DNA of 24,887 bases from Syncephalis plumigaleata (lineage: Eukaryota > Zoopagomycota > Zoopagomycetes > Zoopagales > Piptocephalidaceae): contig JAIXMF010000193.1 of NCBI GenBank assembly GCA_025201365.1, forward strand, positions 1 through 24,887. The letters run 5' to 3'. Both the position numbers and the translations under genes were made by a program. Shown piece by piece: positions 1-9,900 of this stretch. Each line of letters begins with the position of its first letter. Positions within the stretch are counted from its first letter, which is position 1. The notes beneath the pieces are model-generated. The model made no database searches. It was given only the letters and a program-made list of their open reading frames with translations, and was not told the origin of the DNA.

Positions 1-1
1 A

Positions 2-620
2 TCGCTGTATCCAATAATAGAGTCGGTAGCACCACAAGCAACCCCAGCTGCCTTTCTGCTCACCGGTGTACCACGTACACTCGAGGCGGAACAACTGGTC
101 AAGGTATTGTCGTCACTTGGTGCGACTAATGCCGAATGGCTGGAGAACAACCAGTGTCGTGTCATGTTCAAGGACGCGCATGTGGTGAGCGAGAGCTATA
201 TACAATTGCTCATAGATAGCAGCCAAGAAATGGACACGGGTAGTACTATTATATTTATGGAAAAAGAGGATACAGAAACGGATACCGCTCAACTAGACGA
301 TACAACAACAACTACTACTAATGGAGTAACCACTGGTAAGTAGATAATATCTAGCTAGATGATTGGTTATTTGATTTGTTGCAATAGAAATAGATACCAT
401 TGGAACTTATAATCCGCTTAAACGGCCATTATTATTACCCGAGAATCCCGACAAAAACGACTGCACTATGATGGAAGTAACAAATGAACCGGAAGAAGGA
501 GAGCTAGCCGATTGTAATGAGTCCACGACGATAAACGATAGTCATGTAGCATCGGAAATGCAAGACATTGGCTTACCTAGCAAAAAACGTCGCACTGAAC
601 AAAGCGAGACTAGCACGTAG
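2..620 (+). CDS. C-terminal part of an RRM-like protein (PARN- or NCBP3-type), 5' truncated
   Basis: Only the 3' end is in the window. The model joins 2-335 and 388-620 (intron 336-387, GTAAGT donor, CAATAG acceptor, phase 1) and ends at TAG 618-620. The first exon reads as a small alpha/beta domain: a hydrophobic strand (AAFLLTGVPRTL), a helix (EQLVKVLSSLG), then AEWLENNQCRVMF. That W-acidic-x-V pattern resembles the RRM of poly(A)-specific ribonuclease PARN and the RRM-like domain of nuclear cap-binding subunit NCBP3. The tail is acidic (EEGELAD) and ends with a basic PSKKRR motif that could be a nuclear signal. Family choice between PARN and NCBP3 is uncertain; a nuclear RNA-binding or deadenylation role is inference. 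Confidence 0.6.
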
Positions 621-1514
621 AACTATAACGGAATTAATAAATTAATAGTGAATTAATGTAGGAGAGAAAAGATGACATTTCTACAATGTAAGGGCATACA
701 CATTCAAATATATATATATGTTCATAAACGCACTATTATTTATAGACAAGTTGTCTTGATGCTAATAAATAAGATAAACGAGAAATTGATTTATGTATAT
801 GTAAATAAATAGATAGGTACATTCAATGAATGATTGGTTATGTAGCCGTTGTAGTGGACTGTAAATTGACATTTTAGTGTCAGGTCTTGTTATTGTTGTT
901 GTTGTTTAACGTGTATAGTAGATTTTCTTATTTAGAAATGAATACACGAATACAGACGACAGTCACTCGAACAGACTTGCATTTAACTAAATCAAACTTT
1001 GCTTATAAAGCTGAATCATATGGAAAAGAAGAAGAAGAAGAGGAAAGCATCATGTCGACATAGAAAAAGAAATAGAAAAAAAGAAAGGAGAACAAATGAG
1101 AAAGAAAGAGGAGATGAGACATGAATAGGCGTGACAATATGGAAACGCTTGAATGAATCAGTTGACGATGGCTGACAGAAGGGCACAGGAAAGCAAAGCT
1201 GTTGTAAGTAGGAATAAACTGCACGATATAGATGCATTATTCACAATAGGAAGACAATTGATGTCGAGGTAACAGCGATAATAATGATAATAATAATAAG
1301 AAGGAAGAATAAGGAAAGGAGAGAGAGGAAATAACAAAAAGGAAATGTATATATATTATAGAGATACACAACTCGTTATTGTTTAGATCCGGATCTTGAC
1401 AATATTTGTATGTGTATATGTGTATGATTATGGTGGGCAAATTGCTAGAGTCGTTAAGCTGAGCGAAGAATAGATGATAGATAGGTCGGTGGATGGTGGC
1501 TGAATAAATCATAA
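621..1514. other. convergent 3' intergenic region with purine-rich tract
   Basis: This stretch lies between the stop codons of the RRM-like gene (+) and the bHLH gene (-), so it should hold both 3'UTRs and polyadenylation sites. AATAAA-like hexamers occur near 764 and 805. Positions about 1021-1117 and 1262-1343 are strongly purine-rich (GAA, GAAA and AATAAT runs) on the plus strand. The translated frames across them are low complexity and look like chance ORFs. Confidence 0.5.
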
Positions 1515-2356
1515 TTAGTTGAGTATGCGTTCCAGACTTGCACTACGACGATTGTCGTTAACGGCGTCTCGTTCATTCTGCTCCTTTTTAATAGAAGCGA
1601 GTTGCTCGTCGTGTTGATGCACCGCTTCAGTAGCATTACTTGCGACACAACCAAGTCCATTGCTTAATGACGTGGAATCAACCGGTGAGCTTGATGTGGG
1701 CGTAGTTTCCTCGTGTTCCCCATCGGATGCGTCCATCTCGCCTTCTGGATTACTCTCCTGAGAATGAGCGTTTAGGGTTGGATCAAGATCCGAGGCTTCA
1801 TCTTTGACACCGAGCTGTCGGCGCAATTCATGAATGTACGCGATGGCTCCTTGTAGCACAGAAAGTTTGTGCAAATGATCCTGACCACGACATGATGGTA
1901 CAAGACGGCGTAAATGGCCTATTTCGCTGTTGATACGCTCGCGACGACGACGCTCAATAGCCGAGTGGGAAACGCGACGCTGATGATCGCGCTTATCGAC
2001 AATACGACGAGTAGCGCGGAATTTGGAGATTTGTGAGGCCATCGTGTTGGCCGGTGGAGCACCGCTGGATTTGGATGCTGTGGAACCATTGCCAGATCTG
2101 CCATAATTGCCTATGCCGACGGAAAAGACAATATTACCCGAGTGATTGGGCGTATGACTGGAGGCATTTGAGTTGACGTAGCTGACTCGTTCATTACGTG
2201 CTGCTGCCGTAACTGGAACGGTAACAGACTTTTTGATACCAGCACTAACGGGAGTGGTAGGAGTAATGGGAGCAGCGGGAGCACCTAGCCGTTGACTCTG
2301 ATGATAGAGCGGATGTCCATGAGTAGATGAACGGACGATAGAAATCATTGGTGGGC

Positions 2357-2390
<34 letters not shown>

Positions 2391-3077
2391 ATGTTGTTGA
2401 TGACCATGCTGCATTGATGAGTGTGCGCGCAATGGTAATGGCGACTCTGGTGTATGGAATTGTGAATGTGGCATACGAGACAGATGATGAACTGACAAAT
2501 CCAAATGACTACGTTGGCCGTTGAAATGCTCATGATGCGATTGCTGCGAGTGATGCAATCGTTGTGGAGAAGGAATCGGCATTCTCGGTGAGTATTTGTA
2601 GTTGCTGTCATGATGCTGCTGATGCTGCTGATGATGATGATGATGATGATGTCTTACAGCTGGAATTGTTTGCATATCTCGTGCTAATGGCGAACATGGC
2701 GTGTTGCTGTGATAGGCCACCGGAGAAAGACGATCTGGGCCATGGTAGATGGCATTGTAGTTGGCCGACTGCTCCTTAGAAGCGGGGAAGATTGGCATGG
2801 GAGCGGTGTAAGAAGGACGAGCCATTACAGCTGGTCGTTGCGGTGAATTTGGACGGAACTCGTCCGTTGGTGGCGATGGCATGCTACCGCGAGAGTGTTC
2901 CAAGTGTGGTAGATGACGATAGAGCGGTGTTGGTTGTGCAGGATCACTGTGAACGCTGGATCGTGAAATAGATGATGGGTGCATTGGCGGTAATGTTTTC
3001 TGTTCGTCCGAGTGGCTGGCGTAGTTTTTGTATTGAAAGTGAACTTGCGATTGTGATTGCGGCTGTGGCTGCTGCAT
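1515..3077 (-). CDS. basic helix-loop-helix transcription factor with poly-Gln/poly-His runs
   Basis: A 520-residue nuclear DNA-binding protein. The bHLH domain is at about residues 363-425: the basic stretch SHSAIERRRRERIN carries the His-Glu-Arg triad of E-box (CACGTG-class) binders, followed by helix 1, a loop (SCRGQDHLHK) and helix 2 (LSVLQGAIAYIHELRRQL). The N-terminal two thirds are low complexity, rich in Pro, Ser, His and Gln, with a poly-Gln run and a poly-His run typical of activation regions; the tail is acidic. The frame is open upstream to 3167, but TTTAG lies just before the ATG at 3077, with T-rich intron-like sequence above it, so I place the start there and suspect a 5'UTR intron. 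No intron is seen in the CDS. Target genes cannot be read from the sequence. Confidence 0.9.
2361..2387 (+). repeat. (CTG)9 trinucleotide run encoding poly-Gln
   Basis: Nine perfect CTG units on the plus strand, read as CAG on the coding strand, give the poly-Gln run of the bHLH protein. Imperfect units (TTG, ATG) extend it on the right. Perfect runs of this length are prone to slippage, so its length may vary between strains. Confidence 0.9.
2631..2651 (+). repeat. (ATG)7 trinucleotide run encoding poly-His
   Basis: Seven ATG units read as CAT on the coding strand and give seven consecutive His in the bHLH protein, followed by mixed Gln/His codons. Confidence 0.9.
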
Positions 3078-6000
3078 ATTCACTAAACATGACAAGCAAA
3101 TGTTAATAAAAAATACATTTATAACAATCAATAAAAATGGAGGAATAGCAATGATTGTTGTTCTCAAAACTTAAATACACGCGTTAAAGATGAAAGAAGC
3201 AGAGTCAGGCTCATTATTGTAAGTATTGCCAAGTGTGCAACAAAAAATACTTGAAATGTATGGCAGTTTTTTTTACATGGAAACATCGATGAACAAGTTC
3301 GATATTCAGAAAGTGTTCAAAATAGATGACAGCGAAAAAGTATCTAGCGAATACGATTGCAAATTGGAGAGGCAACATAAGCATGGCAATCCTGTAACGG
3401 CAAATTGTCTCGATAATAGAACACAGGCGAGATCACTGAGAACCAGAGCAGTGGGTAACGTGCTCGTGCCGATAATAACAACAGGCTGGATAGCTCAGGT
3501 GTGTACATCACAGTAGCCTTAAACTGAACAATGATAAAGACAAATTGTACGACGATTGATGCAGTGCCCATGCATGGTAATGCCTTATCGCCTATTATTT
3601 GTTATCAAGTAAAGGTATATGTATATGTATATCATTACACATTATACTACAACAATACCTTCTCGTCTAACATTAAGGTCATGCGCAATTAGTTTGCAAG
3701 TGTTCTGGCAAATAGGTAAGATAACAAGTCGTCATGCAGACATCAACAACGGAATTAAATGATAAAGTAAGGAATTTGAAACATTACCGCGTCTGAAAAA
3801 CAGGCGCTGTAATACGATGATATGACGAGTAGAGCAATGATCCAGAAATAGAATGAAGACAACATCCTAGCCTATGTACGCGCATCGATTATGAGCGCTA
3901 TTGATTTACTTCTTACCTAGTGGTTACAATAAGAGGATGGGTAAAAACTAGAGAAAGAAAGAATACCAAATGGTGTTGGTGTCAAAATTGAACGGTGTGT
4001 AATGTACTGCTATGCGTGAAAGCAAGCCTATAAGAGCGTGTATGGATAGTAAAGGGAAGTGAAGCCAAATGAAAGCTATTCTGGAGTTAGAAAGCAAAAC
4101 AAAAAGGCTGAATGGCTAATACGCGGTGTAAGTAGAGCGCGAGGAATAATGAGTGTGTTGAATGTTGATAGAAAGCTGCAATGATATGGAATAAAAGTTG
4201 TGGAATTAGAACACGTATCCCAGATTTTATAGGATTAAACGGAAATAACTAGCAAGGGCCAATAACAGGATGGACCATCTATAGAAATATGAATAGAAAT
4301 AAAGAGGGAAATAGAGTGAGCAATAGAGAGAGTGTGTGTGTTGCCTAGACTTACTTGTCATGATTGGCCAAGTAGCTCGTAGAGTTGATAGCGCAAGAAT
4401 AGGTACGTTTCGCAATATTTCATGGCAAATAGCTAGAATGGCTTGTGTAGTGAGTATAGGCTAGATGTGGTCCAATCACAAGGTAGAAGCGGTAACAGAG
4501 TACACGCCTCATCCAAGGCGTTCGAAGCTGGTAACGTGAACTAGCAAGTCAGTGACAACCAGGGGCCTGGTAAGTTAAAAAAGAAATGGGTGAAGGTGGA
4601 CCACTATTTCTTCTAAGCGACTGCCTTGAGCGGTGAATCGCATGATCAGGCTCTCAAAGTAGCCCGGTCACAATGAACGTGCCCACAAAAGACGACATAG
4701 TCGCTGAGGGTATATCCACATGATCATACGATGGCGGTACGTTGTGCTCGAATGGCGAGCTACGAACAGGTACACGTGTGCGTAGCATGAGACGCGAATT
4801 TAATCATTAAAAAAGCCTAATACGTACAAAGCGATGTAATATTTGTATCGCAACAATGTATCGATTAACGTACATTAGCTAAATTACAAGTGAAATATAT
4901 TATTAATATCACCATGACGATAATAATGTCGAGTTGAATCATTAATGAACAGATCGCGGATGCATAAGATAGTACTTGTCAACATATCGACTCGTGCTTC
5001 CTCTTTTTTCTCTTACCAAGATACTATTTTTAATTGCATTGAACACCTTACATCTTTCTTTATGCATTTCACCGAACACTACCAAATGAGGCAACTAATT
5101 ACAGGCAATAGTCCTATATGGAAGACAGTTCGATTAAAACCGACTGAATGAAATGCTGCGTATGTATGGATATTCAGCCGATTTACAATAACAACGGTAA
5201 TGATAATAGCCAGATGAAACATGTCTATCGGAGAAACAACAATAATTTAACCGGAAACAAGGCGTACACGTACATCTCATACACATACTCAAGCATAGAG
5301 ATGAAGATAGAGATGAAGATAGAGATGAAGAGAGAGATGAAGCACACGCTATTCATCATTAACAATAATTGATAATATACAAGTATTTACATTTCATAAT
5401 GTGCTGCTCTTTCGTAGTACAGTGCATTCGATTGAGTTCCATTGTCCACCCAAGGCGATGTTCAAGATTCCCCTGAAGAAAATTCGATTTTTAGTATTTA
5501 CAAACAGTAATGCATGTGGCTTAAAATAAGCATTAAAACACGGGGACATACCCAGCATGCCTGAAGGGGCCAGTTGTATAACGGGCCTGTGAATGGACAT
5601 ACAAAGAAATTGTTACTAGTAGTGGAAAATAGTGGCCATTCTTACGCTCTAATCGTATACAGATATATTCGTAGTAGCAAATAATGATTAGGGTATAACG
5701 AGATCAGTACCTCACACATTACCGTTCATTCGTAAATCAAAGTCAGCAATCTAGATTTCCAACTAACGGGTCGTATACAAGGTATGTCCAAGAATGGTAG
5801 TTGGCGTATAATTTTGAACAGAACCTTTTCCTGGCTCTATAGGCCAATAGATGTTGTCTCGAGTACACATGTTATTATTTCCTGATGAACACGTGGTGAT
5901 AATTAGGCAGCACAGGCATCTGTTAGGAGTTACCGGGAAATAAGCTAAAACGAAATGTTCTTTTTTTAATCTAGCTACCCCGTATCCCCATCCTAATTGC

Positions 6001-7049
6001 GTTCTCTTTATCGATCCTCATACGGATATAGACGAACTTGCTTCGCTTAACTATCGTGTCCTTACCTTTACTTTTACTCGCTTGATGCTTGTGATATGAC
6101 AAGTAGTATATTGTTCACTCTCACGCATAACTGAACAATAAATGATTCAGTGGTAGCCAGACTCATTTGCCTGGTCTAGAACACGATCTAGACAATAAAA
6201 AAGGTGAAGAAATAAATGACATATACAATTATGGTGTACACTTGATGACAACCTTCATCACAAGTCAATTATACGCTGCCATACTTGGCATTATCCGATA
6301 ATTACATACCAGAGTTAAGAGTAGTAGTGTAATGAAGATGAAAATGAGTGCAATGTGACCAATTGAATAGCTAGCACTGCATGAATGTGAGATGTGGCTA
6401 GCCCCAAGCCTAGACCGTTCTCGATTCATCATAATTATCGCCATTGTTATTGTTATCGGTTGAATGAACGTCAAACTTGTTACATCACCGTTGTCATCGG
6501 CAATTATTTGAAAGCATGACATCCCCACATCGTATGTCATATTCCCAACTAGGTTTTGTTCGCTGTTCACGAGGCAATAAGCTAACGAATTTGCGTGTAT
6601 TCACGACTGCAACGTGATGCTGCAAAGGTCTAGATCCAATCTTTCTTGCATCCCACGTACGTGAAATAAATTATGATTTGTACTAATGTGATGGTTCTAG
6701 ACCATACGTTAAGGAATACACCAGTAGTGATCATGTGCATCATTTATTCATCACCGTCTAATTTAAGATCATATTTGAACAAAGTCGAATTGCGGCTAAT
6801 ATTATCGCACGCTGACATCCGTCATTCAATTGCGCGGCGTCAATACTAGCAGTTAAATAGTTACGCCGCTGATGACAAGCTATAATACCGAGTAAGGCCC
6901 AATATACCTTCAGCTTTCGCCTTAATCCCGCGTACACCTTTAAGAAGGCCTTACGTCTATTCGAAAAAAATATTCTTGCTAAACTCTATAGTTACTTTGT
7001 ACAAACCACTAAGGGATTTAGACAAACACGAAACCTTGTAATCAAATCA
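3078..7049. other. about 4-kb region without a supportable gene
   Basis: Upstream of the bHLH gene (-) and of the first cysteine-rich gene (+). All open frames are short (under about 100 codons), lack recognisable domains and mostly have no good start. Part of it is probably the bHLH promoter and a spliced 5' leader: sequence just upstream of 3077 looks like an intron, and a donor/acceptor-like pair (GTATGT...TTCTTCAG) can be read on the minus strand near 5555-5478. A 12-bp tandem repeat lies at 5295-5342. A weak kinase-like fragment at about 6460-6560 (-) is described as a finding. I see no tRNA, transposon ends or long repeats. Confidence 0.5.
5295..5342 (+). repeat. 12-bp tandem repeat, four units
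   Basis: Three identical ATAGAGATGAAG units (5295-5306, 5307-5318, 5319-5330) and a fourth with one difference (AGAGAGATGAAG, 5331-5342). The period is a multiple of three but no convincing gene contains it. Confidence 0.9.
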
Positions 7050-7297
7050 ATGGAGTATTTCATCAGTATATAAAGACATGTCAATAGTTTGGCTATCATC
7101 GATATTATCACTCACTACTCGCAGCTCTAATTATCGTTTACTTTTATCTTATTACACAGCAACGACACTGCCTTCCTCCACCACTATCACCGATCATGAA
7201 ATTATCAAGTGCCATCACTTTTACAATTGTTGTAGCCTCGGTGGTTGGAGGTATTATGGCGGCTGCTACCCCACCAAAGCAACGAGTAGAACCGGGA
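7050..7297 (+). repeat. conserved promoter/leader block, copy 1
   Basis: This 248-bp block aligns without gaps to 10591-10838 with about 12 mismatches (about 95% identity by eye). It spans the TATA box, the whole presumed 5'UTR, the ATG and the first 34 codons (signal peptide and TPPKQRVEPG linker) of the cysteine-rich gene. Similarity collapses immediately downstream, in the mature coding region, and within a few bases upstream. Confidence 0.92.
7067..7075 (+). promoter_or_regulatory. TATA box (TATATAAAG) of cysteine-rich gene 1
   Basis: TATATAAAG lies 129 bp upstream of the ATG at 7196. The same motif is at exactly the same distance from the ATG in the second copy (10608/10737), and the spacer is nearly identical, which supports a real core promoter. 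Confidence 0.7.
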
Positions 7298-7558
7298 GAA
7301 GTAAAGCTTTCATGCTTAACATTGTTCTTTGGCCGATGTCCCGATTGTCCTGACGGTTACCATTGGATCAGAGGCGATAGTCCGCATAAATTCTGTGCAC
7401 CAGACAAGGACGCCCCATACTATATGGCAAAGTGTGTAGCGTTTGGTAAAAATTGTGACGCCTGTCCAGATGGCTGGAAGCAAGCGGATAAGGAAAAGTA
7501 TATTCGTCATAAATCTCAAAATTACCTCAAGTACTGTGTACGTGACGAGAGCAACTAG
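7196..7558 (+). CDS. small secreted eight-cysteine protein (CPDG family), copy 1
   Basis: A 120-residue intronless gene. Residues 1-24 form a signal peptide (MKLSS, then a long hydrophobic stretch ending in GGIMAAA), so the protein should be secreted. The mature part has eight Cys (40, 48, 51, 67, 80, 87, 90, 114) arranged as two similar halves, each with C-x2-C-P-D-G-[YW] (CPDCPDGY at 48-55, CDACPDGW at 87-94). Four disulfides are likely. Cys spacing from the second CxxC onwards is identical to the copy at 10737, but the residues between differ widely. I recognise no known family. Size, secretion, paralogy and fast divergence suggest an effector-like or host-interaction protein, but this is inference. 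An AATAAA is at 7669-7674. Confidence 0.85.
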   Translation: MKLSSAITFTIVVASVVGGIMAAATPPKQRVEPGEVKLSCLTLFFGRCPDCPDGYHWIRGDSPHKFCAPDKDAPYYMAKCVAFGKNCDACPDGWKQADKEKYIRHKSQNYLKYCVRDESN

Positions 7559-8142
7559 ACCCATCAACTATTTGTCCAATCCATCGATAACAATACTTGG
7601 CCTATTACTGCAATGTATCGTCGTTATAAAGATTGAACTGGAATATATGGAAGAATATGCATATATTTAATAAATCCTGGAGGTTACGATAATCACAAAT
7701 GTCCTAATTCTCCCATCACATTTCCATTCATTTACATGCTATAAGGGATCGGATTGTATTCGAGCAATATGAGCGTATGATTGCTAAAAAATGGTAGGTT
7801 ATCAATCATGATTGTCTGCCACATCCATATTAATCAATACAGCAACAAGGCTTGGTGATCGTGGCATTCTTTTGATTGTGTATTCATCTTTTACAACTTG
7901 AAATGTATCCTTAGTATAAGTTTACTTTGTACTGCTGCTTTGAAATACGTGGTCAGTCTTTGATTGCAAATTTATAGGTATCATTTTAGCAAAGCAATAC
8001 ATTAGATATATTGAGGTGTTCCCATTTAGTTTGCATCATAGTACGCATACATACATATTCATGCCAAAAGATAAGCAGTTAAAATAAGACACGATGTTTG
8101 ATTTACTGATAATATATAGATTGTTTGCATCGTGTGTTGCGT
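7559..8142. other. 3' flank of cysteine-rich gene 1 and convergent minus-strand gene
   Basis: Contains the AATAAA at 7669-7674 for the upstream plus-strand gene and the 3' end of the minus-strand cysteine-rich gene (repeat 8117-8183). Otherwise AT-rich sequence with no open frame of note. Confidence 0.5.
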
Positions 8143-8183
8143 TTATTTGTAGATGTATCCATTCTCGCCATTCGAATAGCCCA
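8117..8183 (-). repeat. 67-bp repeat at the 3' end of the minus-strand cysteine-rich gene
   Basis: Matches 10382-10448 with 5 mismatches in 67 bp and no gaps. It covers the last 14 or so codons, the stop codon and about 26 bp of 3' flank of the minus-strand gene at 8143-8460. The second copy is cut off from the rest of that gene, so it marks a partial duplication. Confidence 0.9.
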
Positions 8184-8460
8184 TAGAACATTCATGACAG
8201 GTAGCATGCTGGCAATTTTGAATACAACATCCAAAAACAGCTATCCATAACCATGATTTGGTCCCAATATAGTACATGACATATGAGTGTTTGTATGGAC
8301 TGCACGTGTCATTGTAATAGAAATAAACTCCATCATTGTATCTACAGTTATAAATGGATGATAAAAATGTCAACACTTGGTTATCGATAGCATTGTACGC
8401 CTTCTTCTTTTTCTTTTTATCGTAGTCAAGTCTCCTCATAGAACTACACGTTAAAGCCAT
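8143..8460 (-). CDS. diverged cysteine-rich relative of the CPDG family
   Basis: A 105-residue frame from the first ATG (MALTCSSMRR) to TAA at 8143-8145. The C-terminal part, CIQNCQHATCHECSMGY, matches the second half of the CPDG proteins (CIVNGISCHTCPDGW in the copy at 10737): C-I-x-N, C-H-x-C, G-[YW]. A C-[ST]-P motif also lies upstream in both. Eight Cys in all (5, 39, 53, 78, 79, 83, 88, 91). No signal peptide is visible at this start and residues 15-20 are six Lys, so a 5' exon or another start may be missing, or the N-terminus may be decayed. It is divergent from the kinase-like gene with 115 bp between ATGs. Its 3' end has a relic copy at 10382-10448. Moderate confidence that it is a gene. 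Confidence 0.5.
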   Translation of the reverse strand: MALTCSSMRRLDYDKKKKKKAYNAIDNQVLTFLSSIYNCRYNDGVYFYYNDTCSPYKHSYVMYYIGTKSWLWIAVFGCCIQNCQHATCHECSMGYSNGENGYIYK

Positions 8461-8575
8461 TCCATTTAGTATACGCAATACACTGCACTAGTCGTCGATA
8501 TAGATCAGCACAAGTGTGGCTACAAGAATCAAGTTTATTGACGACATATTACGAAGTTACTCAACTGGGATAACC

Positions 8576-9900
8576 ATGAGATACAGCACGACTTCATTAT
8601 CTGCAATCACACTGTGTGTGTGCATGATGTTATCTCATCACACAAATGGCACGGATATGTGGGGTGAACCATCGTCTAGCAATAGCAATCCGAATCAAAT
8701 ATCAACGACAGGGAAACAATGGGATCTACGGTCAAATGTTAAAATACCGTTTAGAATTAATAACCGGAATAGTGCAGCTACACCAATATTTCTGGCACCT
8801 CCAGGGAGCAGTCAGGAGCAATTATTAGATATGTCGGAATTCCACCCACCAAAGAATATGATTATACACGCAACAGTAGACCCAAGTACTAAGGATGTGC
8901 ATGCAAAATTTTTCGGAAAGTATAACTTTCGTCCGATAAGATGGGCAAGGAACAGTGGTCATAATCAGTATCAAATGAAACCGACATGGGGTGGACAAAA
9001 ATTCCTTGTCACATGCTACAGAGATAATATGAGATGTGAAAAAGTGAAGGCATTCTATGATGTAAGTAGCTACAGCTATACCGCCTAATGACATAGCTCA
9101 CATTGCTATTTAGTATATCGAGGGAATAACGAATGAAGTGGACAAAAGCAAATTAAGTAGTATTTTACCGAAACGTATGGATAATGCTCAATCAGCAAAT
9201 AAAGTACTAGGATGCTTTGTATTCGAGCATCCTCAAGAATATATAAATCTGAAAAGATTCCTTGAGCGACCAGTCTCATTTGGCTTGGTTAAACATATAC
9301 CAAGTATTATCGCTCGTGTAATGGATGGTATGTCTACCATTAGTAGCAATAATTTGAATACTAATGCTAACAACAATATGCTTTAGCCGTTGCATATCTT
9401 AACGAAAAAGGGGTTGCATACAACGGCGTTGGAAGAGAGCGTAAGTCATTGCTTTTATCATATGGACAGGCCTAACCAATACCATGTTAGATCTTATGGT
9501 TTCTGTTGATAAGAAAAATAACATATATGGTATTAAACTGATCAACTTTGATCGTACAGTTATCTTCAAAGAGTACGCAGAGAGCATGGCCAATGGACAG
9601 AAATATCAAGATCAAGAAAAGCTAGACTTGATGTATAAAGCTTTCCTGAAAGACATTAAGCAAACTGCTGCATTCATCGACACTTTTTTTACTTCCAAGG
9701 TTAACCTATTAGCCAAGGACTATGAAACTACTAATCCTGCCTTGCTCCCTCAAGTGGAGCTATACAATAAGCAGCGTGAAAGCTTGAAGAATATAAGCGC
9801 ACTTATGCACGCTTCCCAATTTTTTTTCATGATGTCTAATTCCATATTATTCAATGATGACTACAAGCTAATAGCAACGCCAGTCATTAGGAATAACTAA
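8576..9900 (+). CDS. secreted protein-kinase-fold protein with degenerate catalytic motifs (pseudokinase)
   Basis: Four exons: 8576-9061, 9114-9327, 9387-9440, 9491-9900 (introns 52, 59 and 50 nt, phases 0, 1, 1), giving 387 residues. Residues 1-25 look like a signal peptide (SLSAITLCVCMMLSHHTNG). Residues 25-90 are Ser/Asn-rich linker. From about 100 the order fits a kinase: beta strands, a lysine-strand-like FLVTCY, an alpha-C-like helix, a hinge-like VLGCFVFEHPQEYINL (193-208), then VMDAVAYLNEKGVAYNGV, where kinases have LAYLHxxGIxHRDL. HRD is replaced by YNG (245-247), the loop Asn by His252, and DFG by NFD (270-272, KLINFDRT), so both catalytic Asp are missing. Upstream frame is open to 8516 but this ATG gives the signal peptide. 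Fold assignment is by motif reading; the function is unknown. AATAAA at 9958-9963. Confidence 0.72.

Noticed and set aside
1003-1512. Several minus-strand frames rich in Ser, Phe and Leu
   Set aside because: They are translations of purine-rich low-complexity DNA in a 3' intergenic region.
2345-2779. Other frames with poly-Ser and poly-Asp inside the bHLH gene
   Set aside because: Shadow frames of the CTG and ATG repeat runs.
3078-3167. 30-residue hydrophobic N-terminal extension of the bHLH protein
   Set aside because: It would place a signal-like segment on a nuclear factor, and TTTAG directly before the ATG at 3077 suggests the region is an intron.
3226-3516. 96-codon plus-strand frame
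   Set aside because: Begins at a TTG, has no recognisable motif and lies in the presumed bHLH leader region.
4505-4580. TTCGA within a GC-richer stretch, considered as a tRNA T-arm
   Set aside because: No acceptor-stem, D-arm or anticodon-arm pairing could be arranged around it.
4945-5372. Two adjacent plus-strand frames of 68 and 74 codons
   Set aside because: No domain or signal; the second is formed by Asn codons and the 12-bp tandem repeat.
5394-5600. Minus-strand frame containing a vaguely kinase-like FKPHALLFVN
   Set aside because: Similarity is too short, and the same stretch contains an intron-like GTATGT...TTCTTCAG pair, so it may be leader sequence.
6265-6570. 101-codon minus-strand frame with a hydrophobic C-terminal segment
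   Set aside because: Starts at GTG, with no support as an intact gene; only a possible kinase-like relic is kept as a finding.
9330-9386. Short C-terminal end (MSTISSNN...ML then stop) for the kinase-like protein
   Set aside because: It is intron sequence: GTATGT donor and CTTTAG acceptor, and splicing continues the kinase-like frame.
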